NCBI GenBank assembly: GCA_002389385.1
Contig: DGOK01000140.1
Location: 15,517 to 45,753 of the forward strand
Reading direction: 5' to 3'
DNA: 30,237 bases
From: Rhodospirillaceae bacterium UBA4468
GTDB lineage: Bacteria; Pseudomonadota; Alphaproteobacteria; Rhodospirillales; Casp-alpha2
Below the pieces are notes generated by a model, which saw only the letters and a list, made by a program, of their open reading frames with translations, did no database searches and had not been told where the DNA came from. Every line of letters starts with the position of its first letter. Position 1 is the first letter of the stretch. A program made the position numbers and the translations under genes. Of this stretch, positions 24,982-30,237 are shown in pieces.

Positions 24982-26340
24982 ATGATTGAAAAAGTCCTCA
25001 TCGCCAATCGCGGCGAAATCGCGCTCCGTATCATGCGCGCGTGTCGCGAAATGGGGATTAAATCTGTGGCGGTGCATTCCACAGCAGACGCAAACGCGAT
25101 GCACGTGCGACTTGCTGATGAAAGTGTCTGCATTGGTCCACCGGCAGCGCGTGACAGCTATTTGAGTACGTCAGCAATACTTTCTGCGGCCTCGATCACT
25201 GGTGCTGACGCAATCCATCCCGGCTATGGCTTCTTGTCTGAAAACGCAGACTTTGCAGAAATGGTTGGCGAACACGGCATAACCTTCATTGGACCGACGC
25301 CAGCGCACATTCGCCTTATGGGCGATAAAATTGCAGCCAAGCAAGCTGTTCTCGAAGTTGGTATTCCTTGTGTTCCTGGATCAGATGGTGAAGTCCACAC
25401 CTTCGAAGACGCTGAACGTTGGGCCAAAGAGATCGGATATCCCGTCTTGATCAAAGCCGCGGCGGGCGGCGGCGGACGCGGCATGAAGGTTGCTCGCTCC
25501 GAAGAAGAAATTCACGAAGCATTTGATACTGCACGTACAGAGGCGGAAGCTTCTTTCGGCAATGGCGCTGTATATATGGAGCGTTACCTGGATCGTCCGC
25601 GACATATCGAAATTCAAGTTCTCGCCGACAACGAAGGTAATGTTATTCACTTGGGCGAGCGCGATTGCTCATTGCAGCGACGCCACCAGAAGGTGCTCGA
25701 AGAATCACCCTCTCCTGCGTTGAATGCGGAAGAACGCGAGAAAATCGGTGAAACCGTTTCAAATGCTGTTTGCAAGCTTGGTTATTGCTCAGCTGGTACG
25801 GTCGAGTTTCTCTACGAGGATGGCGAGTTCTTCTTCATTGAAATGAATACACGTTTGCAGGTTGAGCACCCTGTAACCGAGGCTGTCACTGGCGTTGACC
25901 TTGTTCGCGAGATGATCCGTATTGCCGCTGGCGCGCCGCTCGACGTCAAGCAAAGCGATATCCGCTTCAATGGCCATTCAATTGAATGTCGTATCAATGC
26001 CGAAGATCCGTTCACATTTGCACCATGTCCAGGGATGGTGAAAGAATATCACGCCCCGGGCGGCTTGGGTGTTCGCGTCGATAGTGGGTTATATTCTGGA
26101 TACAAGGTCCCCCCCCATTACGACAGTATGATCGCGAAACTGATTGTGCATGGCCGTACGCGCGAAGAATGCTTGATGCGTTTACGTGGATCACTCACCG
26201 AATTTGTGATTGATGGGATCAAGACCACGGTTCCTTTGCATCAGGAATTAATCATGAATTCCGAATTTATAAACGGTGCATATGATATCCACTGGCTTGA
26301 AGAGTATTTAAAGAAGATAGAAGACGAAGGGGGCAGATGA
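24982..26340 (+). CDS. accC: Acetyl-CoA carboxylase biotin carboxylase subunit
   Basis: 452 residues, standard length. It carboxylates biotin on AccB using ATP and bicarbonate. The N-terminal domain has VLIANRGEIALRIMRACRE; the ATP-grasp domain has KAAAGGGGRGMK, ERYLDRPRHIEIQVL, GERDCSLQRRHQKV and FFIEMNTRLQVEHPVTE with the catalytic Glu and Arg; the C-terminal domain begins at GHSIECRINAEDP. The stop overlaps the aat start in an ATGA, so translation is coupled. Confidence 0.98.
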   Translation: MIEKVLIANRGEIALRIMRACREMGIKSVAVHSTADANAMHVRLADESVCIGPPAARDSYLSTSAILSAASITGADAIHPGYGFLSENADFAEMVGEHGITFIGPTPAHIRLMGDKIAAKQAVLEVGIPCVPGSDGEVHTFEDAERWAKEIGYPVLIKAAAGGGGRGMKVARSEEEIHEAFDTARTEAEASFGNGAVYMERYLDRPRHIEIQVLADNEGNVIHLGERDCSLQRRHQKVLEESPSPALNAEEREKIGETVSNAVCKLGYCSAGTVEFLYEDGEFFFIEMNTRLQVEHPVTEAVTGVDLVREMIRIAAGAPLDVKQSDIRFNGHSIECRINAEDPFTFAPCPGMVKEYHAPGGLGVRVDSGLYSGYKVPPHYDSMIAKLIVHGRTREECLMRLRGSLTEFVIDGIKTTVPLHQELIMNSEFINGAYDIHWLEEYLKKIEDEGGR

Positions 26341-27014
26341 GCAATAGAAGTTCCGATGACTTAGAACTCACTCCCGAACTTTTATTGCGGGCCTATACAG
26401 TTGGCGTCTTCCCAATGGCCGAAAGCCGGGACTCAGAGGATATTTCATGGATAGATCCTCGTAGTCGCGGCATTCTCCCGCTCGATAACATTCATATTTC
26501 CAGAAGCTTAAAGAAAACGGTGCGCAAAGGACTGTTTGAAATACGCTGCAATAGCGACTTTTCTGGCGTTATTGCAGAATGTGCCAAACGAACAAGAGGA
26601 CGCCGCGAGACCTGGATCAATCCACAAATAGAGAACGCTGTCATCGAGCTTCACCGGATGGGATACGCACATTGCGTTGAAACTTGGTATGATGGAGAGC
26701 TCGTTGGTGGTTTGTATGGCGTTGCCCTGGGCGGTGTGTTTTTCGGTGAAAGCATGTTCTCGCGCGCAACGGACGCATCCAAAGTGGCATTAATCCATCT
26801 AGCTGCAAGGTTGCGCCTTGGTCGATTTAAACTTTTAGATACGCAATTTGTGACAGATCACCTTCAAACGTTCGGCGCCATCGAGATGCCCGCGCGCGAA
26901 TTCTTGAAAAAGCTAGAAAACGCCCTCGCCGTCCACTGCCTATTTCCAGCAGATATTGACGATGAAACGCTTAATACTGAATTTGAAGCCATGTTTAAAA
27001 AGCGACGCGATTAA
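26337..27014 (+). CDS. aat: Leucyl/phenylalanyl-tRNA-protein transferase
   Basis: 225 residues. The enzyme adds Leu or Phe from charged tRNA to proteins with N-terminal Arg or Lys, marking them for ClpS/ClpAP (N-degron pathway). Diagnostic segments are LLLRAYTVGVFPM, SWIDPRSRGILPL, FSGVIAECAK, TWINPQIENAVIELHRMGYAHCVETW, GGLYGVALGGVFFGESMFSR, ATDASKVALIHL and LLDTQFVTDHLQTFGA. Last gene of the aroQ operon, overlapping accC by 4 bases and overlapping the converging DUF2155 gene tail-to-tail by 4 bases. Confidence 0.97.
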   Translation: MSNRSSDDLELTPELLLRAYTVGVFPMAESRDSEDISWIDPRSRGILPLDNIHISRSLKKTVRKGLFEIRCNSDFSGVIAECAKRTRGRRETWINPQIENAVIELHRMGYAHCVETWYDGELVGGLYGVALGGVFFGESMFSRATDASKVALIHLAARLRLGRFKLLDTQFVTDHLQTFGAIEMPAREFLKKLENALAVHCLFPADIDDETLNTEFEAMFKKRRD

Positions 27015-27403
27015 TTACTATCGTCGTTTAGTCGGTCTTTGCAATCGATGACCCAAACATCATAAACAGGATGTTCCAAGGCGTTAAGTGCCGGGCTCGA
27101 GGAGAACATCCAACCTGCAAAAGTCAGAACGGGGCTCTCGCCTGGTCGTTGCTCTGATATTTCAAGAAAAACTGTACTCTCTGGCGTTTCTTCCGGTGGA
27201 CGCTTGTCGCATTTTTGGACTTTGATCAACAATGTCCCAAAGCGGACCGTCCGCCCGACCCCAACATCAATCGTGGAGACCCGTGCAGTGACCTTATCCA
27301 GGGTTTGAAGAACAGCTGTGCCATGTGGATCAGCAAATGCTGGTCCTGCGAATACTGCCACAAACAGACAGGCACCTAATGCTGCAAAACTTGATCTGAT
27401 CAC
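27011..27403 (-). CDS. DUF2155 domain periplasmic protein
   Basis: 130 residues. A Sec signal peptide (IRSSFAALGACLFVAVFAGPAFA, cleavage about residue 24) leads into a DUF2155 domain: TAVLQTLDKVTARVSTIDV, VQKCDKRPPEETPESTVFLEI, FAGWMFSSSPALNALEHPVYDVWVIDC. The domain is almost confined to Alphaproteobacteria, with no known function. Two Cys (in VQKCDK and VIDCKD) could form a disulfide. It is the last gene of NDUFA12-MCE-mlaD-DUF2155, 33 bases after mlaD, suggesting an envelope role (inference). Confidence 0.9.
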   Translation of the reverse strand: MIRSSFAALGACLFVAVFAGPAFADPHGTAVLQTLDKVTARVSTIDVGVGRTVRFGTLLIKVQKCDKRPPEETPESTVFLEISEQRPGESPVLTFAGWMFSSSPALNALEHPVYDVWVIDCKDRLNDDSN

Positions 27404-27436
27404 GTAAATACCAATTTCAGCTTAGCCAAACCCAAC

Positions 27437-27889
27437 TTAAGAGCCGCCAGTTGCCAGGAAGATGATTTCACCAACTTGATCTTCGAGAGACTTAAAATCC
27501 TTTGTTCTGGTGATTTTACCACCATCCGGCAAATCTTCTTTCGCTCCGCCAGGCTGAATACTGACGAACTTTCCACCAATGATGCCTGAACTTCCGATGC
27601 CAGCAACACTATCGGTTGGAATTGCCACGTCCTCACGAATAGACATAGACACAACCGCATCGAAGGTTTGAGGGTCGAGTTGCAAATCACTGACGGTACC
27701 AACTTTGATACCATTGATCCGCACGTCACTGCCGTTTGTCAGTCCACCCACTTTTAAGAATGCTGCTGAAACGTTGTAACCAACCACCGCTTTTACCTGC
27801 GCCGTATTCAATGCGAATGTCAGGAAAATCACAGCAACGATAAGAACAACACCGCCCAGGATGGTCTCTACAGCATTTTTTCTCATCAA
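27437..27889 (-). CDS. mlaD: MlaD-type MCE-domain protein
   Basis: 150 residues: a short cytosolic N-terminus, one membrane helix (about 9-29) and an MCE domain (about 36-115; YNVSAAFLKVGGLTNGSDVRINGIKVG, IGSSGIIGGKFVSIQPGG). MlaD proteins form hexameric rings on the MlaFEB ABC transporter and move phospholipids between outer and inner membranes. No mlaE or mlaF is present here. It is the second of two tandem MCE genes, 31 bases downstream of the first, and the more canonical of the two (C-terminus FKSLEDQVGEIIFLATGG). Confidence 0.9.
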   Translation of the reverse strand: MMRKNAVETILGGVVLIVAVIFLTFALNTAQVKAVVGYNVSAAFLKVGGLTNGSDVRINGIKVGTVSDLQLDPQTFDAVVSMSIREDVAIPTDSVAGIGSSGIIGGKFVSIQPGGAKEDLPDGGKITRTKDFKSLEDQVGEIIFLATGGS

Positions 27890-27920
27890 TTTTCTCCTCG
27901 TGGATGCATCAGATCAGCCA

Positions 27921-28391
27921 TCACTGCGACTGATTTTTGGCGCGGTTAGCTTTACCTTCAGAAACAATCAAATCAAGCAGCTCGCTGACCACAACAGCGT
28001 CTTGGGTAAACGTGATCAGGCTTCCATTTTTTAATAAAGATTCTTCGGCGCCAGGTTCAAGGACGATGAACTTCGAGCCAAACAAACCATCTGTATGAAT
28101 GGCAGCAGAACTGTCACTGGGAAGCTCAATACCACCCTTAAGCCAAAACGCAACAACTGCACGGAAGTCTTTGTTTAGCCACATTTTTTCAACAGATCCG
28201 ATGCGAACACCGGACAGGTAAACAGGGTCGCCTTCGCTGAGGCCATCAATACGGTTAAAACTGGCTGAGACGCGTATGCCTTCGCTGGCATCAGAAATGT
28301 TTTCTCGGCCGCTATACATGAAAATCATGATGCCAAGAAAAACTGAAAAGACAATTGCACCTACGGCAATTTCCTTTGTTTCAGTCCTCAT
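27921..28391 (-). CDS. Second MCE/MlaD-like protein
   Basis: About 156 residues from ATG at 28391, which overlaps the NDUFA12 stop in an ATGA; an upstream ATG (28403) would add four residues but breaks this coupling. One membrane helix (about 10-28, IAVGAIVFSVFLGIMIFMY) precedes an MCE domain: VSASFNRIDGLSEGDPVYLSGVRIG and DGLFGSKFIVLEPG. It shares the plan of the adjacent mlaD but diverges in most positions, and its tail (TQDAVVVSELLDLIVSEGKAN) keeps a helix like that of MlaD. It may build mixed rings with its neighbour or serve another MCE transporter; the sequence does not decide. Confidence 0.87.
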   Translation of the reverse strand: MRTETKEIAVGAIVFSVFLGIMIFMYSGRENISDASEGIRVSASFNRIDGLSEGDPVYLSGVRIGSVEKMWLNKDFRAVVAFWLKGGIELPSDSSAAIHTDGLFGSKFIVLEPGAEESLLKNGSLITFTQDAVVVSELLDLIVSEGKANRAKNQSQ

Positions 28392-28747
28392 TCTGGAGAC
28401 CACGCCTCATAATCACCGGTGGCACGCGCGCGCTGACCACCTTTGAAATCATGTCCTTTAGGCCGATACGCATTAATCGTACCGGTCATATTGGGAACAT
28501 GCGGCTTCTGCCACGATTTCGCCTTTGCGGCGTCATCAGTTAGTGGCTCTGGTGTCATATGATGTAGCCATGCATGCCATTCAGGCGGCACTTTAGATGC
28601 TTCGGCATCGCCTTTGAACAAAGTCCAACGACGAGGACGGTCATGAAGTTTGGCACCGTTCCGAGATTCGTAATACCGATTACCAAACTCGTCGACACCA
28701 ACCTGACGTCCGTTCATCCAAGTATATAAAAGAGTGCCAATGGTCAT
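28388..28747 (-). CDS. NDUFA12 family NADH:ubiquinone oxidoreductase accessory subunit
   Basis: 119 residues. The family (NDUFA12/B17.2, mitochondrial homologue) is found in alphaproteobacterial complex I and supports the alphaproteobacterial origin of the window. Diagnostic are TWMNGRQVGVDEFGNRYYE, the Arg/Trp-rich RPRRWTLFKG, VPPEWHAWLHHM and the C-terminal YRPKGHDFKGGQRARATGDYEAWSPE. Peripheral, on the matrix/cytosolic side of complex I. First gene of the reverse operon leading into the MCE genes. Confidence 0.95.
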   Translation of the reverse strand: MTIGTLLYTWMNGRQVGVDEFGNRYYESRNGAKLHDRPRRWTLFKGDAEASKVPPEWHAWLHHMTPEPLTDDAAKAKSWQKPHVPNMTGTINAYRPKGHDFKGGQRARATGDYEAWSPE

Positions 28748-29126
28748 GTCGCCGTTAATCCTAAATGCCGTATCGCTCTGCCACTATGCAGTATGTATCC
28801 TGCCAGCCATTAATATCGCATTTACCTTGAACGGCTGCAAGAGCTCACGAATGCACGTTACTCACCGCCTATACAAAACACTTAGATTAAGTAGCTGCCG
28901 TGGTATACGAACGAATCGTAACGAAAATCTATGTGTCATATTTTGACGCCAAAAATAGCAAATTTCGGGCATTTACGATGTTGCGCCTTATTCCCTGCGG
29001 GTTACAAAAGATTAAACGATTATATCGTTAATTTTTTTGGCGCAATATGATGAATATAGATACTATTTTTTATGTAGTTACCGTGCCTGATGTCTGCCCC
29101 AGAAATCTGCGGGCCATTTTCTGTCA

Positions 29127-29142
29127 ACCCAAAATATTGTGT
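29127..29142. promoter_or_regulatory. NrdR-box-like palindrome 1
   Basis: ACCCAAAATATTGTGT matches the consensus acaCwAtATaTwGtgt, as I recall it, at 14 of 16 positions. NrdR is the zinc/ATP-cone repressor of ribonucleotide reductase genes, and boxes usually come in pairs a whole number of helical turns apart. Centre 29134.5. Confidence 0.6.
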
Positions 29143-29157
29143 TTATTTTGTGATTTA

Positions 29158-29173
29158 GCACGAAATCTAGTTG
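29158..29173. promoter_or_regulatory. NrdR-box-like palindrome 2 (weak)
   Basis: GCACGAAATCTAGTTG matches 10 of 16 consensus positions. On its own this is weak, but its centre (29165.5) is exactly 31 bases from box 1 and 64 (2 x 32) from box 3, the spacing known for NrdR box pairs. It overlaps the candidate -35. Confidence 0.4.
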
Positions 29174-29200
29174 AACCAAAAAACTAGATATGGCTAAATG
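29171..29200 (+). promoter_or_regulatory. Candidate nrdJ promoter
   Basis: TTGAAC (29171-29176), an 18-base spacer and TAAATG (29195-29200) resemble a sigma-70 promoter. It sits among the NrdR-like boxes, with box 2 on the -35 and box 3 just past the expected start near 29207. A leader of about 150 bases would result. Inference from motif match only. Confidence 0.35.
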
Positions 29201-29221
29201 TCGTCTGTTGCACCTGGGCAG

Positions 29222-29237
29222 ACACGATATCTTGTGT
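29222..29237. promoter_or_regulatory. NrdR-box-like palindrome 3
   Basis: ACACGATATCTTGTGT matches the consensus acaCwAtATaTwGtgt at 14 of 16 positions and is nearly self-complementary. Centre 29229.5, 95 bases from box 1 and 123 bases before the nrdJ ATG. Strongest single piece of evidence for NrdR control here. Confidence 0.65.
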
Positions 29238-29258
29238 TTTAACACAATTTAACGTCAC

Positions 29259-29276
29259 GCAGCGAACTTTCGCTGC
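29259..29276 (+). ncRNA. Stable hairpin in the nrdJ leader
   Basis: GCAGCGAA and TTCGCTGC pair over 6-8 bp around a short loop. It lies between NrdR box 3 and the terminator-like hairpin. A published candidate RNA class called the nrdJ motif exists upstream of such genes; whether this is a member cannot be decided by eye. Confidence 0.45.
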
Positions 29277-29292
29277 CGTAGGGCAATTTAGG

Positions 29293-29314
29293 GGGCCGTC
29301 AAAGGTCCATTTTT
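29293..29314 (+). terminator. Attenuator-like hairpin in the nrdJ leader
   Basis: GGGCC-GTCAAA-GGTCC (one G-U pair) followed by ATTTTT resembles an intrinsic terminator, 45 bases before the nrdJ ATG. GGGGGCC (29291-29297) can instead pair with GGCCACCC (29326-29333) with one bulged base, which would undo it. Proposed attenuator; untested. Confidence 0.4.
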
Positions 29315-29359
29315 AATTTTGACTTGGCCACCCTTGTCATTTGTTTTTTTGGGGGAAAG

Positions 29360-30237
29360 ATGCGTATCTCACGACACTATACAACTGAAGGCCAATCGCC
29401 TTATGACGCTTTAGATTTTCGTACGACAACAAGTGAGATCAGGAATCCTGATGGATCTATTGTTTTCCGACTTGAGGAAATGGAAGTGCCTTCGCGCTTC
29501 ACTCAAGTTGCGAGCGATGTCCTTGCGCAAAAATATTTCCGCAAAGCCGGCATCCCTGCAGCTCTTAAAGCATACGAAGAAAGCTCTATTCCATCATGGC
29601 TATGGCGCAAGGTGCCTGATGAGAAGGCGCTCGCGAAGCTACCTGAAGAAGAGCGTATGATCGGTGAGACAAGCGCAAAGCAGGTATTTGATCGTCTAGC
29701 TGGGACATGGACGTATTGGGGTTGGAAAGGTGGCTACTTCGATAGCGAAGAAGACGCCCGTGTCTATTTCGACGAAATGCGGTTTATGCTGGCGAACCAA
29801 TCTGGTGCGCCAAACTCACCACAGTGGTTTAACACTGGCCTGCACTGGGCGTATGGCGTTGATGGTCCTGCACAAGGTCACTCATATGTTGATTTCGAGA
29901 CAGGCAAGCTTGTCACGTCTCAATCTGCCTACGAGCACCCACAGCCGCACGCATGCTTTATCCAGTCTGTTAGTGATGATCTGGTCAACGAAGGTGGCAT
30001 CATGGACCTTTGGGTTCGTGAAGCACGACTCTTTAAATATGGTTCCGGTACAGGATCGAACTTCTCCGCCATTCGTGGCGACGGTGAGCCCCTCTCTGGT
30101 GGCGGCATGTCATCTGGTCTGATGAGTTTCCTCAAGATTGGCGACCGCGCAGCTGGCGCAATTAAGTCAGGTGGTACAACACGTCGCGCAGCCAAGATGG
30201 TTGTTGTCGACGTTGATCATCCTGATGTTGAGAACTT
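29360..30237 (+). CDS. nrdJ: Adenosylcobalamin-dependent class II ribonucleotide reductase, N-terminal part
   Basis: 292 codons run off the right edge; the full protein is usually about 1,200 residues in Alphaproteobacteria. NrdJ reduces ribonucleotides to deoxyribonucleotides with adenosylcobalamin as radical source, independent of oxygen. Visible: the N-terminal RISRHYTTEGQSPYDAL with IRNPDGSIV, FRKAGIPAAL, NQSGAPNSPQWFNTGL, HPQPHACFIQSVSDDL containing the first active-site Cys, FKYGSGTGSNFSAIRG and the start of SGGTTRRAAKMVVVDVDHPDVEN. The start at 29360 has GGGGG four bases upstream. The NrdR-box array and leader hairpins just upstream point to dual regulation. Together with MeaB it implies B12 use. 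Confidence 0.96.
   Translation, partial: MRISRHYTTEGQSPYDALDFRTTTSEIRNPDGSIVFRLEEMEVPSRFTQVASDVLAQKYFRKAGIPAALKAYEESSIPSWLWRKVPDEKALAKLPEEERMIGETSAKQVFDRLAGTWTYWGWKGGYFDSEEDARVYFDEMRFMLANQSGAPNSPQWFNTGLHWAYGVDGPAQGHSYVDFETGKLVTSQSAYEHPQPHACFIQSVSDDLVNEGGIMDLWVREARLFKYGSGTGSNFSAIRGDGEPLSGGGMSSGLMSFLKIGDRAAGAIKSGGTTRRAAKMVVVDVDHPDVEN

Larger units (their letters stand above)
28748..29359. other. 612-base regulatory region between NDUFA12 (reverse) and nrdJ (forward)
   Basis: No coding region is supported here. The left part (28748-29040) must hold the promoter of the NDUFA12 operon. The right part holds three NrdR-box-like palindromes, a candidate promoter, two hairpins and an 8-base inverted repeat (GTCTGCCC at 29092-29099, GGGCAGAC at 29216-29223), described separately. 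No AdoCbl riboswitch B12 box (GCCACTG-like) was seen. The sequence is AT-rich with several A and T runs. Confidence 0.6.

Noticed and set aside
28734..28946. 70-codon forward frame in the nrdJ-NDUFA12 gap
   Set aside because: It begins inside the NDUFA12 start, has no ribosome site and no recognisable protein features.
28748..29359. Cobalamin riboswitch ahead of nrdJ
   Set aside because: No B12 box or the conserved core segments were recognised; an unrelated attenuator-like structure is proposed instead.
1..30237. CRISPR arrays, insertion sequences, prophage, tRNA or rRNA genes
   Set aside because: No regularly spaced repeats, transposase or integrase motifs, terminal inverted repeats or tRNA cloverleaf arms were seen on either strand.

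Overview
The window is chromosomal DNA of moderate GC from an alphaproteobacterium. This is inferred from gene content and order: an NDUFA12-type complex I accessory protein, MlaD-type MCE proteins, a DUF2155 protein, aat, accC, accB and aroQ in one block; an aminotransferase, hom, a glpX-like gene, recJ and a dCMP deaminase in another; a class I PHA synthase; MeaB; and a B12-dependent class II ribonucleotide reductase. I cannot name the genus; a marine Rhodospirillales-, Sneathiellales- or Kordiimonadales-like lineage would fit.

Layout. 1-3.9 kb is accessory: the left-truncated RTX/DUF4114 protein gene (reverse), an EEP-family phosphodiesterase, an MmcQ/YjbR protein, and a winged-helix regulator split by a TAG. 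3.9-11 kb is a reverse-strand housekeeping block: class I fructose bisphosphatase, dCMP deaminase, recJ, glpX-like, hom and an aspartate-family aminotransferase. 11-14.3 kb holds an OmpA-type lipoprotein divergent from phaC, with a long hairpin terminator after phaC. 14.3-16.4 kb is a divergent MocR regulator/GNAT acetyltransferase pair, both broken by frameshifts. 16.4-18.1 kb is meaB with an alpha/beta hydrolase. 18.2-20.9 kb is a DEAD-box helicase followed by a threonine-aldolase-like enzyme. 20.9-23.9 kb is a thioredoxin-fold protein with a stop in its signal peptide, a CMD-family protein with its TetR regulator, and a fused thiS-thiG. 24-27 kb is the forward operon aroQ-accB-accC-aat, converging on the reverse operon NDUFA12-MCE-mlaD-DUF2155. 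28.75-29.36 kb is a long regulatory leader with NrdR-box-like palindromes and hairpins ahead of nrdJ, which runs off the right edge.

Themes. (1) Five accessory genes carry disabling lesions while the housekeeping genes are open, which suggests ongoing gene decay (or, less likely for the nonsense changes, sequence error). (2) The GlpX homologue has an intact frame but has lost several class II FBPase active-site residues, and a complete class I FBPase lies 2.4 kb away: a candidate pseudoenzyme. (3) The nrdJ leader looks like a two-layer control region, with a repressor-box array plus an attenuator-like RNA. (4) ThiS and ThiG are fused so that the ThiS Gly-Gly tail is internal. No tRNA, rRNA, CRISPR array, insertion sequence or prophage was seen.
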